Positions 1 through 8,461 of a DNA stretch of 64,000 nucleotides are shown here, piece after piece. The DNA comes from CAMUQR01 sp963516005. GTDB taxonomy: Bacteria > Patescibacteriota > Saccharimonadia > Saccharimonadales > Saccharimonadaceae. Under the pieces are notes generated by a model. The model ran no database searches, was not told where the DNA came from, and saw only the letters and a list, made by a program, of their open reading frames with translations. How positions within the stretch are numbered: position 1 is the stretch's first letter; every line of letters begins with the position of its first letter. Position numbers and translations under genes: made by a program. The stretch spans positions 62,001 through 126,000 of the forward strand of contig CAUPYP010000001.1 of the NCBI GenBank assembly GCA_963516005.1. Reading direction: 5' to 3'.

Positions 1-821
1 GATTTTCGGTGTTTGATTATCGCCAGCAAAAGGTAATAAAGACAGTAAAATATCCATATGATGAACGTTATTTTCCAGATAAAATAACCATTAGATCAAT
101 TATTGATCGATTGGTTGTTCATAACGGTGAGTTTTATTTCTCACAAGCCGAGGATTTGGAGGGTAATGCTGTTTATAGATTCTGCCAAGCCACAACCAAG
201 AAATGCTATGACATAGACGGAAAACTTAATCACCTAGTATCAACACCAGCAGGGATAGTAGCTGTTTCACAAAAAACCGTTTGGTTGTTTGACCATAATC
301 TTAACTTATTAAAGCGTGAAAAGCTTGATGACGCAACACGAGTTTATGGAGTGGTCGCTGATGGTCAATCGTATCGTCTGATTGTTAATAATAAAATTAC
401 TAATTTACCATCGATGGTTCTTAGTCGTGAACTAGCCGAGGAATATCAGTATAATCCGTCGGTCTGGTTAAGAATTAGTTTTATCACTCATAATCAACAA
501 GTTTATATGATCGTCAGCAAGGAACATGAACGGCAAAAGACCGGTGGTTTAACTGCTATGTATGTTGCTGACATCTCGGGTGATAATCAAGCTCAGTTTA
601 AACTAGTTTGGAAAAAAGACAATGTTTATCATACATCCGATATGGTGATGTCTAATAATCAAAAATTAATGTTTGAAATTCAGGATCGGGATGCTTATAC
701 TGAAATGACATGCCATTTCATCACTTATGAATTTGCGAAACAACAGGTTCAAGAAATAACGACAAAATTTAATCCGATTAACCAGCAACCAATTGGTTCT
801 AAATTCTGGATGTTGGATTAG
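1..821 (+). CDS. propeller-like hypothetical protein, 5' end cut off
   Basis: The frame is open to the left edge of the window (codons run from base 3), so the N-terminus is missing; a GTG at 9 is only a possible internal start. About 270 residues are visible. They are rich in short beta-strand-like segments with aromatic ends, spaced as in a beta-propeller, and hold no membrane segment. I recognise no family motif. A PEGA/propeller protein lies at 51169-52734 and has a similar texture, but I cannot align the two. The gene is followed 33 bases later by ftsE, which has its own promoter. Function unknown; an extracytoplasmic role is only a guess. Confidence 0.6.
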   Translation, partial: FSVFDYRQQKVIKTVKYPYDERYFPDKITIRSIIDRLVVHNGEFYFSQAEDLEGNAVYRFCQATTKKCYDIDGKLNHLVSTPAGIVAVSQKTVWLFDHNLNLLKREKLDDATRVYGVVADGQSYRLIVNNKITNLPSMVLSRELAEEYQYNPSVWLRISFITHNQQVYMIVSKEHERQKTGGLTAMYVADISGDNQAQFKLVWKKDNVYHTSDMVMSNNQKLMFEIQDRDAYTEMTCHFITYEFAKQQVQEITTKFNPINQQPIGSKFWMLD

Positions 822-842
822 ATTCTTGGCAGTATTTTATGC

Positions 843-848
843 TATAAT
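843..848 (+). promoter_or_regulatory. ftsE promoter, extended -10, leaderless
   Basis: TATGC precedes a perfect TATAAT at 843-848, which ends 6 bases before the ATG at 855. Transcription would start at or within a base or two of the ATG, so the ftsE mRNA should be leaderless. No Shine-Dalgarno sequence is present. Confidence 0.7.
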
Positions 849-854
849 AAGCTT

Positions 855-1541
855 ATGATTTTACTTGATCGAGTTTCTAAAACTTATCCAAAAGGCGACA
901 AGCCAGCGCTGGATCGGATTAGTCTGCATATTAAACCGCGAGAATTTGTGAGCATTATTGGGCCGAGTGGCTCGGGTAAGTCAACTCTGCTGAAATTATT
1001 AACACGCGAAGAAAAACCAACTTCGGGCAAGATTGTGGTTGGTGGAATTGATTATGATACGCTTCATGACAAAGATATTCCTTTGCTACGACGTAAAATC
1101 GGGGTGATTTTTCAGGATTTTAAACTATTACCACAACGTACAGTTTTTGAAAACGTGGCGTTTGCGCTAGAAATCTCTGGTATGAGTAAGCGAGAAATCG
1201 ACAGTGCTGTGCCAAAAGTGATTGAATTGGTTGGTTTAAAAGGCAAGGAAAAAGCCTTTCCACATCAGTTATCTGGTGGTGAGCGTCAGCGCGTGGCGAT
1301 TGCGCGTTCGGTAGTGCGTCAACCGCGGATTTTGATCGCCGATGAGCCAACTGGCAACCTTGATCCGAAGCATTCGTGGGATATTGTGAAAGTTCTAGAG
1401 AAGATTAACGATTATGGCACGACGGTGATTCTGACAACGCACAATGTCGATATTGTTAATAAACTGAAACGCCGAGTCATTGCAATTGAGGGTGGAAAAA
1501 TTATTTCGGATAAATCACGAGGGGAGTATTACGATGGTTAA
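855..1541 (+). CDS. ftsE: cell division ATP-binding protein FtsE
   Basis: ABC-type ATPase of 228 residues, the usual FtsE length. Walker A is GPSGSGKST (residues 36-44), the signature is LSGGERQRVAIAR, Walker B is ILIADEPTG and the switch histidine lies in TTHN. With FtsX it forms an inner-membrane complex that, in other bacteria, activates peptidoglycan hydrolases at the division site. The neighbouring ftsX (8-base overlap) and the coiled-coil CHAP hydrolase at 2625 support this over a generic lipid or lipoprotein exporter. Start chosen at 855 because the -10 box ends 6 bases upstream. Confidence 0.95.
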   Translation: MILLDRVSKTYPKGDKPALDRISLHIKPREFVSIIGPSGSGKSTLLKLLTREEKPTSGKIVVGGIDYDTLHDKDIPLLRRKIGVIFQDFKLLPQRTVFENVAFALEISGMSKREIDSAVPKVIELVGLKGKEKAFPHQLSGGERQRVAIARSVVRQPRILIADEPTGNLDPKHSWDIVKVLEKINDYGTTVILTTHNVDIVNKLKRRVIAIEGGKIISDKSRGEYYDG

Positions 1542-2511
1542 AAAACGACGACATCGACCAAAGCGCAGTTTTGCAAGGCGTTGGATTTCATTTACACGCG
1601 TGTTTCGCTATGGAGCGGAGAATTTTGTCCGCAATGCTTGGCTGTCGCTAGCGGCAATTTTGATTATGACAATCACACTGCTGATCATTTTTTTGGCTGT
1701 AGCGTCAAACAATATCTTAAAAGATACTGTCAATTCGATTCGCGATCGAGTTCAAATGTCGATTTACGTCAAAAACACAATTGATGAAATCACAGCTCAA
1801 CAAATTAAACATGATATCGAAAAAATACCAGGCGTAATCGCTGTGGAATATATTTCATCAGCTCAGGCGCGTAATGATATTACTAAAGGTAATGTTGATG
1901 ATAAAGGCTTTATTGACGCAATCAACGAAGCTAAGAATAAATTACCATCAACTTATCGGGTCAAAATCACCGACATTAATGATCCATCGAAACTCGAGAG
2001 CTACACAAAAGACAATGATTTAATCAAAAAATGGCTTGATCCGAAACAACCACCGTCTTTTTCATCATCATCACGCACAGCGATAGACAATATTGCGAAG
2101 CATGCCGATTTTGCGGAAAAAGCCGGTGTGGCGGTAGCAGTGATTTTTACGGCGGTAGCAGCACTAGTGGTGTTTAACACCATTCGTATGGCGATTTTTA
2201 ACCGCAAAGACGAGATTTATATGATGCGCTTAATCGGTGCAGAGCCAAGCTTTGTTCGTAGTCCGTTTGTGGTGGAAGCAGTGCTTAATGGCGTTATTTC
2301 GGCAATTATCGCCACTTCAACTGGGCTGGTGCTATTTGACTTGGCAAAAGATAAAATCTCATCTTATGGCGTCGAAATTGCACAAACGATTGAGTTTGCA
2401 ACTAAGCATTGGTATCTGGTGTATGGTGTGATGATTGGGGCGGGGATTTTGATCGGTATTTTCTCGTCGTTCCTCGCGACCGGTAAATATTTAAAAGAAA
2501 AGCATAACTAG
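1534..2511 (+). CDS. ftsX: cell division permease-like protein FtsX
   Basis: 325 residues: basic cytoplasmic N-terminus, first membrane segment near residues 38-58, a large extracytoplasmic domain, then three membrane segments, the FtsX/MacB-type layout. An open frame extends upstream, but the ATG at 1534 is preferred: it follows the purine-rich GGGGAG at 1521-1526 and overlaps the ftsE stop by 8 bases (ATGGTTAA), which suggests translational coupling. The extracellular loop is expected to contact the coiled coil of a secreted hydrolase; a suitable partner is the next gene. The stem-loop at 2516-2532 lacks a T-run, so I do not call a terminator. Confidence 0.93.
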   Translation: MVKKRRHRPKRSFARRWISFTRVFRYGAENFVRNAWLSLAAILIMTITLLIIFLAVASNNILKDTVNSIRDRVQMSIYVKNTIDEITAQQIKHDIEKIPGVIAVEYISSAQARNDITKGNVDDKGFIDAINEAKNKLPSTYRVKITDINDPSKLESYTKDNDLIKKWLDPKQPPSFSSSSRTAIDNIAKHADFAEKAGVAVAVIFTAVAALVVFNTIRMAIFNRKDEIYMMRLIGAEPSFVRSPFVVEAVLNGVISAIIATSTGLVLFDLAKDKISSYGVEIAQTIEFATKHWYLVYGVMIGAGILIGIFSSFLATGKYLKEKHN

Positions 2512-2546
2512 CGCCGTAGTTGTAAAAACTACACGTTGGTTAGAGC

Positions 2547-2576
2547 TTGACTTTTGCGAAGTGCTTATGGTATAAT
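2547..2576 (+). promoter_or_regulatory. promoter of the CHAP hydrolase gene
   Basis: TTGACT at 2547-2552, 18-base spacer, TATGG plus TATAAT at 2571-2576. This gives a leader of about 40 bases with a weak GAGAG ribosome site before the ATG at 2625, so this gene is leadered. Confidence 0.75.
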
Positions 2577-2624
2577 TTAAGACATAAAAAACTGCGACGA
2601 AAATAAAAAATAGCGAGAGTTATA

Positions 2625-3758
2625 ATGACCAACTACAAAAAACATAAAATTTCCCATAAAGCCCTGCTAATTATTACAGCGATTGTTATTACAGCATCTG
2701 GATTATCGTTAAATCATATCTTGTTTAATAATCGAGCACGAGCGGATGTTTTTGACGAAAAAATTCGTCAATTGCGTGAAAATAATAAATACTACGAATC
2801 GCAGGCTTATGACTTGCGTAAAAAAGCCGAGTCGCTTGAGGCGGAAGTGGCATTTATCAATGAGCAAAAAGCCCAAATTCAGGTGGCGATTAATCAGATT
2901 AGCGCCCGAATTGATACTTTAAACAAAGAAATTACCGCTCTCGAAAAATCCATTGCTGATAATCGTGAAGCATTAGGGGATGTGATTGCTAAAATTTATC
3001 TCTCGAGTCAGGTATCGACCATTGAGCGCTTAGCTAGCTCTAAGGCAATTACTGATTTTATTGATGAAGAAGCGCAGAACCAAACTCTCCGTCAGAATCT
3101 GAGTATTAAGCTTAAAGAAATCAAACAACAGCGTGAAGACGTCGGTGCTAAAAAAGCTGAACAAGTCAAAGTTCTCGAAGAACAACAAAAACAAATGACT
3201 GCTCAAGTATCACTCGAGAATGAAAAACAGCGTATTTTAAATCAAACCAAGGGTGACGAAAATCTTTATCGTCAAATGACCGAGGAGAACAACGCGCGTA
3301 TCGAAAAACTGCGGGCTGAACAGATTGAGGCTAACCGAATTGCCAACGCTGGCTTTAATATTCCAAAAGGTATTCCAGGTGGCGGTGGCTATCCGGGTCA
3401 GTGGGCGAATGCGCCACTTGACGCTTATGTCGATCCATGGGGACTGTATACTCGCGAATGTGTGAGTTATGTTGCGTGGAAGGTATATAGTACCGGTCGA
3501 TTTGTTCCGCATTTCGGCGGTCGGGGTAACGCTAATCAATGGCCATCAACGACGGCTCGCCATGGTATTCCACAAGGTCGTCAGCCAAAAGTTGGCGCTG
3601 CCGCTGTCTTGATGGTTGGCTATTATGGTCACGTGATGTATGTTGAAGCGGTACATGGTGATGGCACGATTACAGTCAGTGACTATAACTTGAACTGGGA
3701 CGGTTTGTATCGTATTTACAGGCGTTCAGCCTCTGGTTTGACTTATATTTACTTTTAA
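2625..3758 (+). CDS. secreted coiled-coil CHAP-domain peptidoglycan hydrolase (PcsB-like)
   Basis: 377 residues in three parts: a signal peptide with likely cleavage after ARA near residue 40, a long charged coiled coil (about 42-235), and, after a Gly/Pro linker, a C-terminal CHAP domain. The catalytic Cys is in RECVSYVAW (Cys279) and the His in YYGHVMY (His336), followed by VSDYN. This is the architecture of PcsB and related hydrolases that are switched on by FtsEX through the coiled coil. Its place straight after ftsEX supports a role in daughter-cell separation. It could be an amidase or endopeptidase; the sequence alone does not decide. Confidence 0.88.
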   Translation: MTNYKKHKISHKALLIITAIVITASGLSLNHILFNNRARADVFDEKIRQLRENNKYYESQAYDLRKKAESLEAEVAFINEQKAQIQVAINQISARIDTLNKEITALEKSIADNREALGDVIAKIYLSSQVSTIERLASSKAITDFIDEEAQNQTLRQNLSIKLKEIKQQREDVGAKKAEQVKVLEEQQKQMTAQVSLENEKQRILNQTKGDENLYRQMTEENNARIEKLRAEQIEANRIANAGFNIPKGIPGGGGYPGQWANAPLDAYVDPWGLYTRECVSYVAWKVYSTGRFVPHFGGRGNANQWPSTTARHGIPQGRQPKVGAAAVLMVGYYGHVMYVEAVHGDGTITVSDYNLNWDGLYRIYRRSASGLTYIYF

Positions 3759-3779
3759 AACTGCTTTTTAGTCATAATT

Positions 3780-3825
3780 TCCGTCCTTGTTGTTTTAAAC
3801 ACAACCTTAAAAGGGCGGATTTTTT
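3780..3825 (+). terminator. intrinsic terminator after the CHAP hydrolase gene
   Basis: A 9-base stem (3780-3788 with 3811-3819, one G-U pair) is followed by a T-run at 3820-3825. Confidence 0.7.
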
Positions 3826-3838
3826 GTGGTAAAAATGC

Positions 3839-3904
3839 TACAATAAAATGAGTGATAAAAAGCGTGGGTGCCTTTTTAGGTGCGTGAAAACAGGAGTAAA
3901 ATGA
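3839..3904 (+). promoter_or_regulatory. ctp promoter and possible 18-codon upstream reading frame
   Basis: ATGC plus TACAAT at 3839-3844 forms an extended -10. An ATG at 3848 opens an 18-codon frame whose TGA (3902-3904) overlaps the ctp ATG as ATGA. Because the expected transcription start is close to 3850, the upstream ATG may lie just outside the mRNA, so the short frame is uncertain. Confidence 0.4.
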
Positions 3905-5106
3905 ATCAACCATCGACAAAACGAACGATTGCTATTGATAAAACTAATTTACTAATTATATTAGTGATTGTGTTTGTACTGGGTTTTAGTTTTGGAGACC
4001 GCAGTCATACAATTTTTAATTACGTTGGCAAAATGTTTGGATGTAGGATTAACCAAACTGAACTTGACTACAAAACTTTAGATCAAACTTATGCGACTTT
4101 GAAGCAAAAATTTGACGGAAAAATTGATCTACAGACGCTAATTGAGGGTGCGAACAAAGGTCTGGTTGGAGCGCTAGGCGATCGTCATACAGTTTATTTA
4201 ACACCAAAAGAAGCCGAGCAATTTAACAAAAACCTCGAGGGCGATATTGGTGGTGGTATTGGCGCGGAAGTTGGGATTCGTAAGGAGTTGATTACGATTA
4301 TCCGCCCGCTGAAAGATAGTCCAGCACTGAAGGCTGGAGTGCAAGCTGGTGATGTGATTTATAAGGTCAACGATGAAGAGGTTGGAAATCAGACACTCGA
4401 CCAGGTTATTCAAAAAATTCGTGGTAAACCTGGCACGGAAGTTAAACTAACCGTTGCACGCAAAAACCATTCACAACCAATTGATATTAAAATTACTCGC
4501 CAAACTATCAACAATCCAAGCGTTAATTTGGAAATCAAAGGTGATGTGGCGGTCTTAACGGTGTCGCGTTTTGACAAACAAACAGCAGTGTTGGCACGTC
4601 AAGAAGCTGAAAAAATCAAAGCCCAAGGTATTTCTAAAGTTGTTCTCGATTTACGGGGGAACTCTGGTGGTTATTTGACGGCGGCACGTGATTTAGCCGG
4701 GTTATGGCTAGATGGTCAGCTAGTGGTGAGTGAGCGGATTGGTGATAAAACTGTCCAGGAGTTTTTCTCGAAAAAAGGTGATAATATCCTGGCAAATACC
4801 AAAACTGTTATCTTGATGAATGCTGGATCAGCTAGTGCTAGTGAAATCGTCATCGGTGCACTCAAAGATTACAAAAAAGCCACTTTAGTTGGCGAAACTA
4901 GTTTCGGCAAGGGTAGCGTCCAGGAGCTAGTAAATCTGCCAAATGGTGGTCAACTCAAAGTGACAGTCGCGCGGTGGTATACGCCACAAGGTCAAAATAT
5001 TGACGGACAAGGCATCAAACCAGACAAGGAAGTCGAGCTAAAAGCTGATGACTGGCAAAATGATCGTGATCCACAGCTCCAGACGGCGCTTGAGATGCTA
5101 AAATAA
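3901..5106 (+). CDS. ctpA: S41-family carboxy-terminal processing protease
   Basis: 401 residues: N-terminal membrane anchor (VFVLGFSFG region), a PDZ domain around GGGIGAEVG to GDVIYKVND, then the S41 peptidase core with the serine in GSASASEI and the lysine in SFGKGSVQ, the Ser-Lys dyad of the CtpA/Prc family. The start is the ATG at 3901, which has AGGAG at 3892-3896; an in-frame GTG at 3880 lacks a site. Such proteases trim or degrade envelope proteins, including peptidoglycan hydrolases, which fits the CHAP hydrolase next door. Active site expected outside the membrane. Confidence 0.92.
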   Translation: MNQPSTKRTIAIDKTNLLIILVIVFVLGFSFGDRSHTIFNYVGKMFGCRINQTELDYKTLDQTYATLKQKFDGKIDLQTLIEGANKGLVGALGDRHTVYLTPKEAEQFNKNLEGDIGGGIGAEVGIRKELITIIRPLKDSPALKAGVQAGDVIYKVNDEEVGNQTLDQVIQKIRGKPGTEVKLTVARKNHSQPIDIKITRQTINNPSVNLEIKGDVAVLTVSRFDKQTAVLARQEAEKIKAQGISKVVLDLRGNSGGYLTAARDLAGLWLDGQLVVSERIGDKTVQEFFSKKGDNILANTKTVILMNAGSASASEIVIGALKDYKKATLVGETSFGKGSVQELVNLPNGGQLKVTVARWYTPQGQNIDGQGIKPDKEVELKADDWQNDRDPQLQTALEMLK

Positions 5107-5138
5107 GCTTTAAGTAATAGATATTACAGAGAATGAGG

Positions 5139-5144
5139 TATAAT
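5139..5144 (+). promoter_or_regulatory. leaderless promoter of the rnhA-helicase operon
   Basis: TATAAT at 5139-5144 ends 6 bases before the ATG at 5151. No ribosome-binding site precedes this gene, while the downstream genes of the operon have AAGGAG or AGGAG sites. Confidence 0.75.
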
Positions 5145-5150
5145 TAAAAC

Positions 5151-5597
5151 ATGATTGTGTACACTGATGGATCGGCTAGTCCAAATCCTGGCCCGGGCGG
5201 TTTTGCGGTAATTGACCAACATGGTCAACCGCTAGCTTTGGGGCGAGAAGCGTATTCGACTAATATTCAGATGGAAGCGGTGGCGATTATTGAGGCGCTA
5301 AAATTAGCTGATGGGCAACCGATTAAGATTTATACCGATAGTCAGTTTTGGATTAATGTTTTAACGCAATGGGCGCCAACTTGGGCCAAAAATAATTGGA
5401 CGAAGAAAAAAGGCGAGATTAAAAACCTTGATTTAGTTCAAACTGCTTTTGAGCTGTATCAACAGTCACAGGCGACCTTAATTTGGGTGAAGGGACATAG
5501 TGACAATCAGCTCAACGCTCAAGCTGATTATTGGGCAAATCAAGCGCGCCAAGGTGTGACGTTAACCGAAGTAAAGGAGAAAATATGCGCAAATTAG
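5151..5597 (+). CDS. rnhA: ribonuclease HI
   Basis: 148 residues, normal for RNase HI. The DEDD metal-binding set is Asp6 (YTDGSASPNPGPGG), Glu42 (QMEAVA), Asp63 (YTDSQF) and Asp126 (NAQADYWA), with the conserved His116 in VKGHSDN. The enzyme cuts RNA in RNA-DNA hybrids, in the cytoplasm. It is the first gene of a four-gene operon that ends in a PIF1-type helicase, which suggests a joint role at R-loops or other nucleic-acid structures. The 3' end overlaps the next gene by 13 bases. Confidence 0.93.
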   Translation: MIVYTDGSASPNPGPGGFAVIDQHGQPLALGREAYSTNIQMEAVAIIEALKLADGQPIKIYTDSQFWINVLTQWAPTWAKNNWTKKKGEIKNLDLVQTAFELYQQSQATLIWVKGHSDNQLNAQADYWANQARQGVTLTEVKEKICAN

Positions 5598-6118
5598 CTA
5601 TCAAAGTTAAAATCAATGATTCGGTGGCGATTAGCAAAGCATTATATGATGCTGGTCGCAAACTAGGAGATGAATATCAGCAGTTTGATCGAGTGTTTAT
5701 GCCACGTGGTTATCAAAAAACCTATCCAGACCCATCGGTGGCACCACAGCTGATTATTCGTACTAATACGATTGCCGGCCAAATTAGCCATATGATGATT
5801 TTAAAACGCCCGGTTAATCCTAATTTGACGTATTTTTTTCAGACACAGGTGATGGATTATAATCAAACTGCGCATATCGTCAGCAATATGGGTTACGAGC
5901 TTCACACGGAAGTACCAAAACGGCGCCGTAAACTACTAATTGGTAGTGTAGTGCTGTATTTAGATTATATTGATGGCCACGGCTGGTTTTTAAAAATTGA
6001 AAAAAATCTCAAAAACCACGAAACCGACAATACTGATGATTTATGGAAAATCCTTGAATCGCTCGGTGTACAGCAAGTCGAGGCAGTCGGCCGTTACAGT
6101 GAAATAATTAAACAATAG
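5585..6118 (+). CDS. CYTH-domain protein with a degenerate metal-binding motif
   Basis: 177 residues. The fold signature of the CYTH superfamily (class IV adenylate cyclase and thiamine-triphosphatase relatives) is readable: QFDRVFMPRGY, an Arg strand LIIRTN, MMILKRP, the pair VPKRRRK then LYLDYIDG with WFLKIE, and the final LG...Y.EII helix. The hallmark ExExK is here AIKVK (residues 5-9), so both acidic residues are lost. A catalytic role is doubtful; binding of a triphosphate or RNA end is possible. Start at 5585 follows AAGGAG at 5574-5579 and overlaps rnhA by 13 bases. Confidence 0.7.
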   Translation: MRKLAIKVKINDSVAISKALYDAGRKLGDEYQQFDRVFMPRGYQKTYPDPSVAPQLIIRTNTIAGQISHMMILKRPVNPNLTYFFQTQVMDYNQTAHIVSNMGYELHTEVPKRRRKLLIGSVVLYLDYIDGHGWFLKIEKNLKNHETDNTDDLWKILESLGVQQVEAVGRYSEIIKQ

Positions 6119-6127
6119 GAGAAGAAT

Positions 6128-7144
6128 ATGACCTTAGATACCAATGACCAAGATTCAAAAGCTAGCGAAAAAGTGACTGTCGGGTTTGATTTGTTTAACT
6201 GGGCGAATAATATCGAGCGTTTCAAAAAAGAACTTGATATGGAAGTGCTGGTGATTAACAAGCACTTTACACCATTTCGGCTCAATCTCGATCAGGATTT
6301 AGATAACCAAACCCGAACAATTTTCTTGTACGAGCTGGTTAATTTTATTAATAAGGGCGCCGAGATTGGGCTGGAGGTCCGGCAATTTGAAATGGAAGAA
6401 GCCTCGAAAGATGTTGTGCTTTATACAACACTAAACCGTGTGGAGCGAGCCAGTTATTTGCTAGACTTCCTGAAAAACCGCTACGGTGAAGTCGTTGATT
6501 TTAATAACAGCGAGCATGAATTCCGCTTAATGAAAGCCATCGTGGTGAAGTTTACCCATAAAACAGGTGAAGTCGAACCATTTTATATTATTAAACAGCT
6601 GGCCGCTTCGCAGGCAGTGTCGGGCACGACCGCTTGGCAAATCAACAGTTCAAAAGTCGAAGCGTTTGCAAGTGATGTCAGCTTAAAACCACCACTTGAT
6701 AACCAAATGTTGTTAGTTGACAACCAGATTTTTGTGTTTAATCAGGCGAAATTTGAGCGTTTGTTTAATTACGATTACAAAAAACAACTAGTGGCGGAAG
6801 AAAAAGTTCGGGCGATTGAACAGCACTTTAAGCTGAGTTTTCCAGAGGGCGTATCAATGAATATGCTGATCAAAGAGCGCAAAAAGACGCTCGCTAAAAT
6901 CCAAAAACTCGACGTCGATTTTCCGATGAATCAAGAGGAACTGATTGAATATGCTGATGAAATGCAGTTGGAATTGATGACCGATGACCAGGGTGCGATT
7001 ATTATTCTGGATGGTAATGATTTAGATATGTTTATTGGCTTGCTCAACGAAGATTATATGGTCAGCACCGTCACAAACCGTCGTTATGAAATTACTGCCA
7101 AAAAAGCCATGAATGCTCCTGATGGTGAACCGCCACGAGGCTAG
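6128..7144 (+). CDS. DUF4868-like protein (KwaB family candidate)
   Basis: 338 residues, no signal peptide or membrane segment. The middle to C-terminal part matches the DUF4868 pattern as I remember it: a hydrophobic pair LLVDNQIFVFN followed by FERLFNYD and a helical tail. DUF4868 is the domain of KwaB, the second protein of the Kiwa anti-phage system, but no KwaA-type membrane protein is nearby. The N-terminal half is full of short strands and acidic helices. AGGAG precedes the ATG, which lies 9 bases after the CYTH gene; the helicase follows after 3 bases. Function unknown; a nucleic-acid-linked or defence role is inferred from context only. Confidence 0.55.
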   Translation: MTLDTNDQDSKASEKVTVGFDLFNWANNIERFKKELDMEVLVINKHFTPFRLNLDQDLDNQTRTIFLYELVNFINKGAEIGLEVRQFEMEEASKDVVLYTTLNRVERASYLLDFLKNRYGEVVDFNNSEHEFRLMKAIVVKFTHKTGEVEPFYIIKQLAASQAVSGTTAWQINSSKVEAFASDVSLKPPLDNQMLLVDNQIFVFNQAKFERLFNYDYKKQLVAEEKVRAIEQHFKLSFPEGVSMNMLIKERKKTLAKIQKLDVDFPMNQEELIEYADEMQLELMTDDQGAIIILDGNDLDMFIGLLNEDYMVSTVTNRRYEITAKKAMNAPDGEPPRG

Positions 7145-7147
7145 GAC

Positions 7148-8428
7148 ATGGATCAAGCGCAAGCTCTGAAGATTTTAAACTCCGGTCGCTCAGTGCTAAT
7201 TACTGGTCGAGCTGGTTCGGGTAAGACTTATTTATTAAATCAGTTTATTAAGGCTCGGCGTCAAGCTGGCAAGGTATTAGCAATCACTGCAACGACTGGT
7301 CTGGCGGCGACTCATATTGGCGGTGAAACGATTCATCGCTGGAGTAAAATTGGTGTTCACGACCGATTGCCGGCTACTTTTTTCCAAAAGCTAACTACTA
7401 AAGACCGCCAGCGTCTGTTAGAAGTCGATACGTTAATTATTGACGAAATTAGTATGTTGTCAGATCAGCAATTTGATATGATTAATCAGGTACTAAAGGC
7501 AGTTCGTAGTTCAACAGCGCCATTTGGTGGAGTGCAAGTGGTGATGAGTGGTGATTTTTTTCAGTTGCCACCGATTAAGCGCCAAGTTGTTCAACTCGAC
7601 GTATTTAGCGATGGAGCTGGGGCGGGGTTTGTGACGAGCTCGCGAGCTTATCAGGAGTTAGCGCCGACGGTGTGCTACCTCGAGAGTCAATTTCGTCAGT
7701 CAGACAATGATTTATTAAGCGTGTTAGAGGCGATTAGGACCGGTAATTTTGATGAGTACGAATTTGAATTTTTAAAAAGTCGCCTACATCAACAACCAAC
7801 TGAAGCTGACGGCGTGGTGACGAATTTACATACCTCAAACATGGACGTTGATCGGGTCAATAGTATTAGCTTGGCGCGGATTCGCAATGAGTTAGTCAGT
7901 TATCAGATGATGGGTAGTGGTAGTCGGTATGGTCTGGAGGTACTGAAAAAATCAGTGCTCGCCCCGGAACAACTTGATTTAAAATTAGGTGCGGAAGTGA
8001 TGGCGATTAAAAACGATGCAAAATTACGCTTCGTTAATGGCAGTCTTGGTAAGGTGGTTGATTTTGCTCTTAAGGAAGGCAAGCGTTTGCCGGTGGTGGA
8101 GTTTAACTCTGGTCGGCAGGTGCTAATTGAGCCAGATAGCTGGGACTTAGCGGAAAATGATGTGAAAGTGGCAAGTGTTGCGCAATTACCATTACGCTTA
8201 GCCTATGCGATTACGATTCATAAAGCGCAGGGTATGACGCTGGATAAGGCCAAGATTAATCTGGCCAAGGCTTTTACGCCGGGGATGGGGTATGTGGCAT
8301 TGTCACGAGTGCGGCGATTAGAAGACTTATATTTGATGGGTATTAATCAAATGGCATTGACTGTGTCTGAAGAAGCTCGTCAACTTGACGAAGATTTGAA
8401 GCGCCAATCGCGCATGGAAAAAGTTTAG
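7148..8428 (+). CDS. PIF1-family ATP-dependent DNA helicase
   Basis: 426 residues, superfamily 1B. Motifs in order: GRAGSGKT (Walker A, Lys26), ATTGLAATHIGG (Ia), LIIDEISM (II), SGDFFQLPPI (III), FRQ (IV region), AYAITIHKAQGMTLD (V) and VALSRVR (VI). PIF1-like enzymes unwind forked DNA, G-quadruplexes and R-loops in the 5' to 3' direction. The domain set is minimal, with no extra nuclease. It lies last in the operon with RNase HI, which acts on the RNA of the same structures. A RecD2-like assignment is less likely because the N-terminal helix-hairpin-helix region is absent. Confidence 0.88.
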   Translation: MDQAQALKILNSGRSVLITGRAGSGKTYLLNQFIKARRQAGKVLAITATTGLAATHIGGETIHRWSKIGVHDRLPATFFQKLTTKDRQRLLEVDTLIIDEISMLSDQQFDMINQVLKAVRSSTAPFGGVQVVMSGDFFQLPPIKRQVVQLDVFSDGAGAGFVTSSRAYQELAPTVCYLESQFRQSDNDLLSVLEAIRTGNFDEYEFEFLKSRLHQQPTEADGVVTNLHTSNMDVDRVNSISLARIRNELVSYQMMGSGSRYGLEVLKKSVLAPEQLDLKLGAEVMAIKNDAKLRFVNGSLGKVVDFALKEGKRLPVVEFNSGRQVLIEPDSWDLAENDVKVASVAQLPLRLAYAITIHKAQGMTLDKAKINLAKAFTPGMGYVALSRVRRLEDLYLMGINQMALTVSEEARQLDEDLKRQSRMEKV

Positions 8429-8449
8429 ACAAGTGAGTATAGGGTGTGC

Positions 8450-8455
8450 TAAACT
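8450..8455 (+). promoter_or_regulatory. leaderless promoter of yvcK
   Basis: TGTGC precedes TAAACT at 8450-8455, which ends 6 bases before the ATG at 8462. The -10 is weaker than most in the window but the spacing is the same. Confidence 0.5.
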
Positions 8456-8461
8456 AAAATC

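Noticed and set aside
5151..8428. A complete Kiwa defence system.
   Set aside because: Only a KwaB-like (DUF4868) protein is present; no four-helix membrane KwaA is encoded next to it.
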